This document shows, one piece after another, positions 31,911 through 42,400 of a DNA stretch of 64,000 nt. The DNA comes from Stenotrophomonas maltophilia (GTDB lineage: Bacteria > Pseudomonadota > Gammaproteobacteria > Xanthomonadales > Xanthomonadaceae): positions 4,682,501-4,746,500 of the forward strand of contig NZ_CP029773.1 in NCBI RefSeq assembly GCF_003205835.1, written 5' to 3'. The first letter of the stretch is position 1. Every line of letters starts with the position of its first letter. The notes below the pieces were generated by a model, which saw only the letters and a program-made list of their open reading frames with translations, had not been told where the DNA came from and did no database searches. The position numbers and the translations under genes are program-made.

Positions 31911-31954
31911 CACAAATAAAAAGCCCCGCTGACCAGGGGGAGGTCAACGGGGCC
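31911..31954 (-). terminator. Intrinsic terminator of the sX13-like sRNA (minus strand)
   Basis: GCCCCGTTGACC and GGTCAGCGGGGC form a stem of ~12 pairs with one mismatch around a TCCCCCT loop, followed on the minus strand by TTTTTATTT. This is the strongest intrinsic terminator in the window. It doubles as the third hairpin of the sRNA and blocks read-through from polA. Confidence 0.88.
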
Positions 31955-32036
31955 GGGGAACGGGCACTTGGGGAGGAGTCCCCGTTCCGAGATCTGCTCC
32001 AGGGGATGGGAGAGATCCACAACAGGCGTTGCGCCT
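31914..32036 (-). ncRNA. sX13-like trans-acting small RNA
   Basis: Downstream of polA on the same strand, a ~120-nt stretch folds into three hairpins, each with a C-rich loop: one closed by GATCTCTCC/GGAG..AGATC with loop CATCCCCT, one closed by GGAACGGG/CCCGTTCC with a CTCCTCCCC loop, and the terminator hairpin with TCCCCCT. This position and structure match sX13 of Xanthomonas, an abundant sRNA whose C-rich loops pair with G-rich mRNA sites. A TATAAC at 32044-32049 places the 5' end near 32036. No protein gene overlaps. Identification is from memory of family structure and synteny, not from an alignment. Confidence 0.75.
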
Positions 32037-32043
32037 GTCGAGA

Positions 32044-32049
32044 GTTATA
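32044..32049 (-). promoter_or_regulatory. Probable -10 box of the sX13-like RNA
   Basis: TATAAC on the minus strand, seven or eight bases upstream of the inferred sRNA 5' end. No good -35 is visible at the normal distance. Confidence 0.5.
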
Positions 32050-32180
32050 GAAGCACTCCGAACACTAACGGTTCGTGAAGGGGCCCAATTTAATGAACTT
32101 CCATCAGGGCAACATTCATGATCGAGTCAGAAAGCTCCGACGGATGAACGAATTCACGTCGTTTTCGGCCTGAAATGCAC

Positions 32181-34955
32181 TCAGTGGGCTTCGTCCCAGT
32201 TGTTACCGACACCGGTATCGACCACCAACGGCACCCGCAGTTTGGCCGCTTGCGACATGCGCTCGACCACCTGCAAACGCAAGTCTTCAACGAAACTGCT
32301 TTCGGTTTCGAACACCAGTTCATCGTGCACCTGCAGGATCATCCGTGCCGGTGCGCCGCTGTCACGCAACCACTGGTCCACATCCACCATCGCGCGCTTG
32401 ATGATGTCGGCGGCGGTGCCCTGCATCGGTGCGTTGATCGCAGCGCGCTCGGCACCGGCGCGCAGGCCCTGGTTGCGGGCATGAATGTCGTTCAGGTACA
32501 GGCGGCGGCCGAACAGGGTTTCCACGTAGCCCTGGTCGCGGGCCTGCTGGCGCATCCGCTCCATGAAGTCGCGAACGCCCGGGTAGCGACTGAAGTACAG
32601 CGCCACATAGTCCTGCGCCTGGCCACGGTCGATGCCCAGGTTGCGGGCCAGGCCGAAGGCGCTCATGCCGTACATCAGGCCGAAGTTGATCGCCTTGGCC
32701 GCGCGGCGTTCGTTCGGGGTCACTTCCTCCAGCGTGCGGCCGAACACCTCGGCGGCGGTGGCGCGGTGCACGTCGGCGCCCTGTTCGAAGGCACGCACCA
32801 GGCCCGGGTCCTCGGACAGATGCGCCATGATCCGCAGCTCGATCTGCGAATAGTCGGCCGCCAGCAGCTGGAAGCCCTCCGGGGCGATGAACGCGCGGCG
32901 GATGCGGCGGCCATCCTCGGTGCGGATCGGGATGTTCTGCAGGTTCGGGTCCGAGGAGGACAGGCGGCCGGTGGCGGCACCGGACTGGTGGTAGCTGGTA
33001 TGCACCCGGCCGGTGTCCGGGTTGACCATCTCCGGCAGCTTGTCGGTGTAGGTGCTGCGCAGCTTGGCCAGGCCCCGGTAATCCAGGATCACCCGCGGCA
33101 GCTCGTGCTGGTCGGCAATCGCCTCCAGCGCCTCTTCATTGGTGCTGGGCTGGCCCTTCGGGGTCTTCACCACCGCCGGCAGCTTCAGCTCGTCGAACAG
33201 CACCGCCTGCAGCTGCTTGGGCGAATCCAGGTTGAAGCTGCGGCCGGCCAGCTCGGTGGCCTTCTGCTGCGCGGCCAGCATGCGCGAGGACAGGTCCTGG
33301 CTCTGCCGGCGCAGTTCGTCGGTGTCGATCCGCACGCCATTGGCTTCGATCGTGGTCAGCACCGGCACCAGCGGCATCTCGATGTCGCGGTACACGCTGT
33401 CCAGCGCCGGCTCGGCCAGCAGCTGCGGCTGCAGCGCGCGGTGCAGGCGCAGGGTGACGTCGGCGTCCTCGGCCGCATAGCGGCTGGCTTCGTCGATGCC
33501 CACCTGCGAGAACGGAATCTGCTTGGCGCCCTTGCCGGCCACGTCCTCGAACTTGATGGTGCTGTAGCCCAGGTAACGCAGGGCCAGCGAATCCATGTCG
33601 TGGCGGGTGGCGGTGGAGTTGAGCACGAAGCTCTCGAGCATGGTGTCGTCGTGGTAGCCCTGCACGTCCACGCCGTGGCGGCGCAGCACATGCAGGTCGT
33701 ACTTGCCATGCTGGCCCAGCTTTTTCTTTGCCGGGTCCTGCAGCACCGGGCGCAGCGCATCCAGCACCTGCTGCATCGGCAGCTGCGCCGGCGCGCCCGG
33801 GTAATCGTGGCCGACCGGAATATAGGCGGTCTTGCCCGGCTCGACCGCCAGGCTGACGCCGACCAGGCGCGCGCGCATCGCGTCCAGCGCATCGGTTTCG
33901 GTATCGAAGCTGATCAGATCGGCCTGCTGCAGGCGCTCGACCCAGGCCTGCAGCTGCTCGCTGGTCAGCACGGTCTCGTATTCACCTGGCGCGGCCAGCG
34001 CCGGATCCAGCGTGCCAGCAGCGGGGGCCTCGGCGCTGCCACGGGCGAAGCCGGCGGCGGTACCGCGCAGGCTCGGGGTAGCTTCGCTGGCCACCGCGGG
34101 CGCCGGCAGTGGCGCACCCAGCTCCTTCAGCGCCTGGGTGAAGCCATAGCGCGTGTACAGCTCGGTCAGCACCGGTACGTCCTGCTCACGCAGGGCAAGC
34201 GTGGTCGGGCTGGCGTCCAGCTCCACGTCGGTGCGGATGGTCACCAGCTCGCGGTTCAGCGGCAGCCGCTCCAGCGCGGCGCGCAGGTTCTCGCCGATCT
34301 TGCCCTTCATGGTCGGCGCGGCTGCCATCACGCCGTCCAGGTGCTGGTACTCGGCCAGCCACTTGGCGGCGGTCTTCGGCCCGCATTTCTCCACGCCCGG
34401 CACGTTGTCGACGGTGTCGCCCATCAGCGCCAGCAGGTCGATGATCTGGTCGGCGCGCACGCCGAACTTGTCCATCACCGCCGCATCCGAATCCATGCGG
34501 CTGCCGGTCATGGTGTTGACCAGTTCGATGCCCGGGCGCACCAGCTGGGCGAAATCCTTGTCGCCGGTGGAGATGGTCACCTTCAGGTCCTGCGCCAGGC
34601 CCTGCAGCGCCAGCGTGCCGATCACATCGTCGGCCTCCACGCCGGGAATGCGCAGGATGCTGATGCCCAGCGCCTCGACGATGCGGCACATCGGTTCGAC
34701 CTGGCTGCGCAGCTCATCGGGCATCGGCGGGCGGTTGGCCTTGTACTGCTCGTACAGGTCGTCGCGGAAGGTCTTGCCGGGCGCATCGACCACGAACGCC
34801 ACGTAGGCCGGGCGCTCCTTCAGCGTCGAGCGCAGCATGTTGACCACGCCGAACAGCGCGCCGGTGGGTTCACCCTGTGCATTGGACAGGGGCGGCAGCG
34901 CGTGGAACGCGCGGTACAGGTAACTGGACCCGTCGATCAGGACTAATCTGCTCAT
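32181..34955 (-). CDS. polA: DNA polymerase I
   Basis: A 924-residue polymerase with three domains: the 5'-3' nuclease (1-~290), the 3'-5' exonuclease (~320-510) and the polymerase (~520-924). The exonuclease keeps its DxE residues (ISFDTETDAL), so proofreading should be active. Polymerase motif A (DYSQIELRIMAHL), the O-helix (RRAAKAINFGLMYG) and motif C (QVHDELVFE) are intact. No Shine-Dalgarno precedes the ATG, and a TAGAAT lies only six bases upstream, so the transcript may be leaderless. The region between 31813 and the polA stop holds the palindrome and the sRNA described separately. Confidence 0.97.
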   Translation of the reverse strand: MSRLVLIDGSSYLYRAFHALPPLSNAQGEPTGALFGVVNMLRSTLKERPAYVAFVVDAPGKTFRDDLYEQYKANRPPMPDELRSQVEPMCRIVEALGISILRIPGVEADDVIGTLALQGLAQDLKVTISTGDKDFAQLVRPGIELVNTMTGSRMDSDAAVMDKFGVRADQIIDLLALMGDTVDNVPGVEKCGPKTAAKWLAEYQHLDGVMAAAPTMKGKIGENLRAALERLPLNRELVTIRTDVELDASPTTLALREQDVPVLTELYTRYGFTQALKELGAPLPAPAVASEATPSLRGTAAGFARGSAEAPAAGTLDPALAAPGEYETVLTSEQLQAWVERLQQADLISFDTETDALDAMRARLVGVSLAVEPGKTAYIPVGHDYPGAPAQLPMQQVLDALRPVLQDPAKKKLGQHGKYDLHVLRRHGVDVQGYHDDTMLESFVLNSTATRHDMDSLALRYLGYSTIKFEDVAGKGAKQIPFSQVGIDEASRYAAEDADVTLRLHRALQPQLLAEPALDSVYRDIEMPLVPVLTTIEANGVRIDTDELRRQSQDLSSRMLAAQQKATELAGRSFNLDSPKQLQAVLFDELKLPAVVKTPKGQPSTNEEALEAIADQHELPRVILDYRGLAKLRSTYTDKLPEMVNPDTGRVHTSYHQSGAATGRLSSSDPNLQNIPIRTEDGRRIRRAFIAPEGFQLLAADYSQIELRIMAHLSEDPGLVRAFEQGADVHRATAAEVFGRTLEEVTPNERRAAKAINFGLMYGMSAFGLARNLGIDRGQAQDYVALYFSRYPGVRDFMERMRQQARDQGYVETLFGRRLYLNDIHARNQGLRAGAERAAINAPMQGTAADIIKRAMVDVDQWLRDSGAPARMILQVHDELVFETESSFVEDLRLQVVERMSQAAKLRVPLVVDTGVGNNWDEAH

Positions 34956-35016
34956 GGGTCGATTCTACGCGCCCGTGCCTGCACCGCGGCGACACGGCAC
35001 GTACGCGGCGATGGGG

Positions 35017-35022
35017 CATAAT
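35017..35022 (+). promoter_or_regulatory. Possible -10 box for the DUF2782 gene
   Basis: CATAAT 33 nt before the start codon, with a ribosome site (AAAGGAA) between. No clear -35. The opposite strand of the same gap carries a TAGAAT (34962-34967) for polA. Confidence 0.4.
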
Positions 35023-35054
35023 CGAGGCTCTTTCCAGGCAAAGGAACCCCACCC

Positions 35055-35339
35055 ATGAAGACTCTGATGCTGGCCTCCCTGCTCCTGTTGGCCGGCTGCG
35101 CCAGCATGGGTGGCGCGGGCGCTCCCCCGGTCGACGTCAAGGGCGCGGATGTGTCCAAGCGCACCATGGACAACGGCGATGTCATCGAGGAATACCGCGT
35201 GTCCGGCCAGCTGCGCATGGTCAAGGTGACCCCGTCGCGCGGTGCGCCGTTCTACATGTACGACAAGAACGGCGATGGCCGCATGGACAACGACAAGGAC
35301 GGCGTGTCGCCGGTGTACTGGAAGCTCTACAGCTGGTGA
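35055..35339 (+). CDS. DUF2782-type small lipoprotein
   Basis: A 94-residue lipoprotein with the lipobox LLAGCAS (Cys15). After a short linker comes a compact domain (ISKRT-like start VSKRTMDNGDVIEEYRVSGQLRMVKVTPSRG and end PVYWKLYSW) typical of DUF2782. Proteins of this family sit next to polA in Xanthomonadaceae and other gammaproteobacteria; function unknown. A clear AAAGGAA ribosome site precedes the ATG. Confidence 0.85.
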   Translation: MKTLMLASLLLLAGCASMGGAGAPPVDVKGADVSKRTMDNGDVIEEYRVSGQLRMVKVTPSRGAPFYMYDKNGDGRMDNDKDGVSPVYWKLYSW

Positions 35340-35346
35340 TCTGACA

Positions 35347-35383
35347 GGGTCGGATCCCTTTCCGCAGGAAAGGGCTCTGCCCC
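35347..35383. repeat. Imperfect palindrome related to the 31851 repeat
   Basis: GGGTCGGATCCCTTTCC and a partly complementary GGAAAGGGCTCTGCCCC around a GCA loop. It is a diverged copy of the palindrome at 31851-31893, placed between the convergent DUF2782 and tssA genes where it can act as a two-way terminator. Confidence 0.7.
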
Positions 35384-35416
35384 ATCGGGCGACGCCCGTC
35401 CACGCAGGGCGTGGGT

Positions 35417-36451
35417 CTATTCGGTGCGGCCCACCACCCGTCCCACTTCGTCCATGCCACCCGGCGCCAGGTCACGCAGCAGGGCGAGGAAGTCGCCACC
35501 GACCAGGCGACGCGCCCGCTGCAGCAGCAGGGGTACCGGGCTGGACGGTTCGCAGCGCGCGTAGTACTCGCAGATCTCGTCCAGCCGCCGGCGCACATCG
35601 TCGGCGCTTTCGATGCGTTGGCTGCGGCTTGAGACCGGACCTGCGCTGTCGCTGTCCTGTGACGCGTCATGTTCCTCGTCGCCCGCACCGGCCTGGCTGC
35701 CGCTGCGTGCCTGCCAGCGCGGTTGCAGGTAGCGATCCAGCGTGGCCAGATCGTCCAGAAGCGGTTTCAGGTCCGGAGCCGCCGGTCCCAGCTGTTCACC
35801 CAGCAACTGATCGATCGCGCGTGCCGCCTGCAGCGACTGCCGCGCAGCCTCGGTGCTGGCCGCCAGCATCTCCAGCGGGCAATCCAGGCAGCAGGCGTCG
35901 ATCTCCTCCAGGCCCGGCGAAGGCGGGGACTCTGCCGCCCCCTTCAACGTGCCTTCGGCCAGACGCAGCTCACGCAGGGCGAAGCGCCCCAGCCGCGGCG
36001 ACTGCACGAAGGGCAGCACGCGCAGGCGACCAAGTGCCCCCAGCGGATCGGCCAGCGCCAGCACCGCGTTGACCCGGGCAGTCGGGTCGTCATCGTCTTC
36101 CGCATCCAGCTGCGGATGCACCCCGGCCCATTGCTGCTGCAGCAGGCCCTGCACCAGGCGCAGGCCATCGGCCCAACCCGCCCAGCCCTGCTGCCGGCTC
36201 CATGCCGTGGCCAGATGCACCGCCACCCGCAGGTCGCGGGTGCGCTGCAGCAGTGCCAGCGCCTGCTCGCCGACCCGGTCCCAGTCGGGTTCTTCAGCGG
36301 CCAGCACACTGTCGCCGACGACCCGCTCGGCGCGCGCCGCCGCCGCCTGGTCCAGGGCCAGGAAGGCCGGATCGTATTCCAGGTTGTCGCCACAGGCGCT
36401 GCCCTCGGGCAGTGCCGCGCACAGGCGGTCGAGCAGGTCGTTGCGGTCCAT
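35417..36451 (-). CDS. tssA: Type VI secretion system protein TssA
   Basis: A 344-residue TssA with the ImpA N-terminal domain (about 1-140: GDNLEYDPAFLALDQAA, then PDWDRVGEQALALLQRTRDLRVAVHLATAW), a helical middle and a C-terminal domain after an acidic, low-complexity linker (GDEEHDASQDSDSAG). The C-terminal helices (LLLQRARRLVGGDFLALLRDLAPGGMDEVGRVVG) are TssA-typical. TssA guides baseplate and sheath assembly. It is the last gene of the locus, separated from the other T6SS genes by the two-partner secretion pair. The ATG at 36451 fits the family start (MDRNDLLDRL). Confidence 0.9.
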   Translation of the reverse strand: MDRNDLLDRLCAALPEGSACGDNLEYDPAFLALDQAAAARAERVVGDSVLAAEEPDWDRVGEQALALLQRTRDLRVAVHLATAWSRQQGWAGWADGLRLVQGLLQQQWAGVHPQLDAEDDDDPTARVNAVLALADPLGALGRLRVLPFVQSPRLGRFALRELRLAEGTLKGAAESPPSPGLEEIDACCLDCPLEMLAASTEAARQSLQAARAIDQLLGEQLGPAAPDLKPLLDDLATLDRYLQPRWQARSGSQAGAGDEEHDASQDSDSAGPVSSRSQRIESADDVRRRLDEICEYYARCEPSSPVPLLLQRARRLVGGDFLALLRDLAPGGMDEVGRVVGRTE

Positions 36452-36488
36452 CAGAGCCTCCACGGCCAGTGGCCAGGCAGGGTGGGAT

Positions 36489-39400
36489 TCACTGCGCGCA
36501 CTCCGCGTCCGGGTCACCGCTGTCACAGGCCACGGTCTGGTCGGCCGGCAGGCGGATGCCGGGCTGGACGATGCCGAACGCGCGGTACTGGGCACTCAAT
36601 GCGCCCATGTCGACATAGGCAACCCGCGGCAGCACGCTGCCCTGGGTCCGCGCGCCAACGATCGCCGTGGGCAGGTTGAGGCCGCCGCCCACCACCAGCG
36701 GCAGTCCATCCGTACCGATGCCATAGAAGTACGCCGGTGGGCGGCCGATGAAGTCCACCACGTGGCTGCTGCCGGCGCTGGTCAGATAGATCGGCAAGGG
36801 CTGGGTGCCGATGCTGCCGCTGGACCACCAGTGGCTGGCACCGGCCAGCACCGGCGTGGTGCCCAGCTGGTGGATGTCACCGCCCTGCACCTTCAGGTAG
36901 AACCCACTATTGCCCGCATCGACACTGAATGCGCTGCCGTTGAGCGAGGCAAGGGCCAGGGTACCGGCGTTGGTCAGGCTGAAGCCTGCGGGCGACTGGA
37001 AATCGCCGAGGGTACCGATGGCATTGGCCACGAACAGCGAGGCGTCGCCCAGCATCGTCGGCCCGGCGGCGCGTCCGCTGAGCTGATCAGCCAGCAGGCG
37101 TCCACCAGCACCGGCACGGATCGCGCCGGACGACTGCAGGCGCAGCTGGCCCGCCTGCACACTGCCATTGAGCTGCAGATCACCACCATGCACGTCGAGC
37201 AGGCCCTGCGCGCCAGCCTGCACATTGCCGGTCACCTGCAGCCCTTGCGTGGTCCGCAGCTCCAGGCCCTGGCTGCTGAAGTCACCGAGCGTGGCGATAC
37301 GGTTGTCGCCGCGCAGGCTGGCCTTGCCGCCGGCGCTGCCCTGCAGGCGCTGTGCGGCCAGCACACCACCGCTCTGGGTCAGCGCGCCACCGCTGCCGAG
37401 CTGCAGTTCCCCCGCAGCCAGCACGTCCTGGCCGAGCTGCAGGTCCTGGCCGCTGCGCAGGGTGATGTTGTTTCCACGCAACGCCGCCGGCAACTGCAAT
37501 GCGCCGCCGGCCAGCAGCTGCAGGTCACCGCCGCCGGTATCGATCACGCCGGTGGGCAGGTTCAGCGAGCCTCCTGCCTGCAGGCGAACTGCGGCGCTGC
37601 GGTTGTCGAGCGAACCGATGCGCAGGTCGCCCGCACTGGCCAGATCGATACCCACGCCAGCCAGCGACACCACGCCACGCAGCTCGTTGCCAGCCGATCC
37701 CAGTGCAATCGACGCATCACTGCGCAGGTCGGTGCTGCCATCCACGCGCAGCGTGCCGTCCTGATCGATGCCGTTGCTACCCGTGGCCTGCAGGTTGCCA
37801 CCCACATGTGTCGTGCCGAAGTGCAGCTGCTGGCCCTGCAGCGTCACATTGCCGGCAACGTCGGCCGCGGACAGGGTCAGGCGTTCTGCACTGCGCGCGA
37901 CCAGGCTGCCTGCCGTCACACCCTGCAGCTGCAGGGCGCCATCGCTGGCCAATGCCACCTGCTGGCCCTGCACGGCCACGGCATCACCGAAACGGTTGCC
38001 CGCCGCCTGCAGGTCGATGTCACCGCCGGCACTCAGGCGGGTCGTGCCCGCCACTTGCACGGCACCCTGCTGGCGGATGTCGCCGGCGCTGGCCAGCGAC
38101 AACGTGCCGCCCGCGTTGACGCTGCCCAGCAGCAGCGTGTCGGCGGCCACGTTGATATCACCACCGGACAGGTTGAGCGCGCCACCGAAACGGTTGCCGG
38201 CGTTGCCCAGGGCGATGCGTCCGTTGCCTGCGTTGACCTGCACCGCACCCGCAGCCTGCACGCTGCCGCCCACGCCGTTGGGCGCAGCGATCTGCACGAT
38301 GTCAGCATTGCTGCTGGACAGGGTCAGTGAACCACCGCTGCGCAGGTCACCGCCCAGCCGCACGCCATCGCGGCCTGTCAGCGTGACGTTGTTGCCGGCC
38401 AGCAGCGCATTGGCCTGCAACACCCCGCCATCGGCGAGCAGGGTCAGGTTGCCGGTACCGGCATCGATGGCAGAGGTGGGCAGTTGCAGGCCTCCGCCCG
38501 CATGCAGGCGTACATCGGATTGCCCGGCGTTGTTCAGACGATCAATCTGCAGATCGCCCGCGGCGCGCAGATCGACACCCTTTCCGTCGAGTCCGACCGC
38601 ACCTGTGAACCGGTTGTCAGCACGATCCAGCGCAATGGCGCCCTGCGTGCGGATATCGCTGCGGCCGCCGACCTGGACTGCCGCCTGCTGGGAAACACCG
38701 GCGCTGCCAGCGCGTGCATCCAGGTTTCCTGACACCGATACGGCGTCGAACAGCAGGCCACCGCTGGTGCCGAGGGCAACATTGGCCCCCTGCAGGGCGA
38801 CGCTGCCGTCGAAACGATTGCCGGCCTGGTCCAGGGTGATGTCCGAACCCGCCTGGAAGCGGCTGTTGCCCGCCACCTGCAGCGCAGCAGACTGGGTGAT
38901 CGCTCCGGTGCTGTTCACCTGCAGTGTTCCCTGCACGGAGGTGGTCCCGAGCCGCACGCCGTTACCCGCCAGCACGGCATCGCGCGCAGCCTGCAGCTGC
39001 TGGATATCCAGTGCCGTGCTGCTGGACAGGGCGATGTCACGGCCCTGTACCTGCAGTGCGCTGCCCAGTTGATTGCCGGTTCCGCCCAGCACGATATCGG
39101 TGCTGGCCGTCAGCTGGCTGTTGTTGCCGATCGCCAGGCTCCCACTTCCCTGGCGGATCGCACCCGCGTGTGCGGTCGCCAACAACGTGCCGCCGATGGT
39201 GGCTCCATCCAGCAGCAGGGAGGCCCCTTCGATCATGGCATTGCCCGCGATGCCGGCGGCGCCCAGGCTCAAGTGGCCACCGCTGCGCGCGATCAGGCTG
39301 TCCGCCGTCACCCCTTGCAGCTGCAGGGGGTCGGTGCTGGCCAACGCCACCTGCCGGCCCTGCACGGCCACGGCATCACCAAAACGGTTGCCCGCCGCCT

Positions 39401-42400
39401 GCAGGTCGATGTCACCGCCTGCACTCAGGTGGGTCGCGCCCACCACCTGCACGGCACCCTGCTGGCGGATGTCGCCGTCGCTGGCCAGCGACAACGTGCC
39501 GCCCGCGTTGACGCTGCCCAGCAGCAGCGTATCGGCGGCCACGTTGATATCACCACCGGACAGGTTGAGCGCGCCACCGAAACGGTTGCCGGCGTTGCCC
39601 AGGGCGATGCGTCCGTTGCCTGCGTTGACCTGCACCGCACCCGCAGCCTGCACGCTGCCGCCCACGCCGTTGGGCGCAGCGATCTGCACGATGTCAGCAT
39701 TGCTGCTGGACAGGGTCAGTGAACCACCGCTGCGCAGGTCACCGCCCAGCCGCACGCCATCGCGGCCTGTCAGCGTGACGTTGTTGCCGGCCAGCAGCGC
39801 ATTGGCCTGCAACACCCCGCCATCGGCGAGCAGGGTCAGGTTGCCGGTACCGGCATCGATGGCAGAGGTGGGCAGTTGCAGGCCTCCGCCCGCATGCAGG
39901 CGTACATCGGATTGCCCGGCGTTGTTCAGACGATCAATCTGCAGATCGCCCGCGGCGCGCAGATCGACACCCTTTCCGTCGAGTCCAACCGCACCTGTGA
40001 ACCGGTTGTCAGCACGATCCAGCGCAATGGCGCCCTGCGTGCGGATATCGCTGCGGCCGCCGACCTGGACTGCCGCCTGCTGGGAAACACCGGCGCTGCC
40101 AGCGCGTGCATCCAGGTTTCCTGACACCGATACGGCGTCGAACAGCAGGCCACCGCTGGTGCCGAGGGCAACATTGGCCCCCTGCAGGGCGACGCTGCCG
40201 TCGAAACGATTGCCGGCCTGGTCCAGGGTGATGTCCGAACCCGCCTGGAAGCGGCTGTTGCCCGCCACCTGCAGCGCAGCAGACTGGGTGATCGCTCCGG
40301 TGCTGTTCACCTGCAGTGTTCCCTGCACGGAGGTGGTCCCGAGCCGCACGCCGTTACCCGCCAGCACGGCATCGCGCGCAGCCTGCAGCTGCTGGATATC
40401 CAGTGCCGTGCTGCTGGACAGGGCGATGTCACGGCCCTGTACCTGCAGTGCGCTGCCCAGTTGATTGCCGGTTCCGCCCAGCACGATATCGGTGCTGGCC
40501 GTCAGCTGGCTGTTGTTGCCGATCGCCAGGCTCCCACTTCCCTGGCGGATGTCGCCGGCGCTCGCGGTAGCCAGCAGGGCTCCGCCAATGCTCACCTGGT
40601 CGAACAGCAGGGACGTACCGTCAAGGACCGCAGTGCCGGCAACATTGGCATTGGCCAACGACAGCGCCCCCGCACTGCCCGCATCCAGCGCCGCAGCCGT
40701 CACCCCATCCAGTGCCAGGCCCGGCTGCGCGCGGATCCGCACCTGGTTGCCGCTCAACGCGACCTTGCCGGCAAAGGTGTTGGCCGTTGTATCCAGCATC
40801 AGGTTGCCACTGCTGCCGGCACTGAAGCTGGCATCGCCGCCGACAGTGAGCGTACCGCCCTGGGTGAACCCGGTGGTGCTGCTGACGTCAAGCCGGCCAC
40901 TGGTGCGGATCGCCTGCGCGATCACGCTTGCCCCCTTGAGTTCGAGATTGGCCAGCCCCGCGCCGGGCGTGGTACCCGCACCGGACTGCAGTTCAAGCGC
41001 GCCGTGCGCGTTGAGCGCCAGGCTGCTGCGGCCATCGCTGCTGCCGTCGATACGACCCGCCAGCAGGTTGCCGTTGTTGCTGCGGACGCTGAACAACCGG
41101 GGGGTGTTCGAAGCCAGGTTGACGTTGCCCAGCCGGATCGCGCCGTCGGCCGTGATGTTGCCGCCGAGCTGGAGCGGACCCGCACCACTGATGTCGAGAC
41201 TGGCGAGCGCCTGATTGCCGCCCACGTCATCGGCAAACACCACGTTGAGCCCGCGTGCGAGCGTCAGTGCGTACCCACCATCGATGCGCCCCCGGAAGTT
41301 GATCTGGCCAAGCTGGCTGTCCAGCACGCTGTCGCGGGTCAGCACCACATTGCCCTGGAAGTACTGCAGGCCGATGCTCCTGCCGCTGGCGGGAAGCTGC
41401 ACGACATCCGCCGTCGCCAACAGGCTGTCCACATCGAAATCGGAGAAGGCCAGCGTGCCCGCAGCGGAGATGTAGCTGCCGCGACCCTTCAGTGACACCT
41501 CACCGCCAAACCGGTTGACCGGCTGGCCCAAGCCGTTCGCCCTGTCGAGGTTGATGGGACCGCCGGCGTCGATGCGGGTGGTACCCCCGATGTTCAGCGC
41601 GCTGCCGCTGGCCTGCTGCAGTCCGCCAGTGAGATGCAGCCCGAGGCTGCCCTGCAGCGAAGTACTACCCAGCAGCAGGTCGCCTGCGCGAAGTTCGGCG
41701 TTCCCGCCCTGCAGCGCGACTTCACCGCTGAAGCGGTTGCCTGCATCAGTCAGTGTGATGTCTCCCTGGCTGCTGAACCGGGACAGGCCGTCGACCTGGT
41801 AACTGCCGGTCTGGAGCAGATTGAGCCGGGAGTCGATGCCGAGGTTGCCCTTGCTGACGATGCCGCGACCGCTGAAGATCAGTCCGCTGATGTCGACATC
41901 GGCGGCACTGATGTTGCCGTTGACCTGGATCCGGTTGCCGGTGCTGATCGTCAGGTTGTAGCCACTGCCGATGTTGCTGGAAATGCCATCGGTGGTGATG
42001 ACGCCATCATTGGTGCTGACCAGCTGCGTGTTGCCGTCCAGCCGGATGTCGCCCTGCAGCAGCATCTCGCGTCTGCTGGCAATGCGACTGCCCAGGGTGA
42101 TGGTATCGGCACTGGCGTACAGGCGATCCACCGGTCCGGTGGCGCCCACTGCGCCGGCGAGCGTGAGCTGGCGCGCGCTCAGGCTCAGATCGCCACCGTC
42201 ACCGTCAACCGCCCCGCCCAGCGTCATGTTTCCGCCCAGCGAAGTCAGGCGGCGCGATCCGTATACCTGCAACGGACCGGTGAACGCGAGCATGCCAAGG
42301 GTGGTGACGTCGCCGGACAAGCGCGCACCACTGCCGGTGGCGACATTCAATCCCTGCAATGCAGTACTGCCACCAATGGCGCCCAGGAAGGTGGTCACTC

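Noticed and set aside
32175..34946. A 923-codon open frame on the plus strand opposite polA
   Set aside because: It mirrors polA codon for codon; composition is rich in Ala, Arg, Gln and His, with no domain or ribosome site. High-GC genes commonly leave such antisense frames open.
38484..40124. Repeated small open frames (82 codons) on both strands in the exoprotein gene
   Set aside because: They recur only because the 1392-bp block is duplicated; none has a ribosome site or family features. The repeat is not a CRISPR array either: the unit is long, coding and has no spacers.
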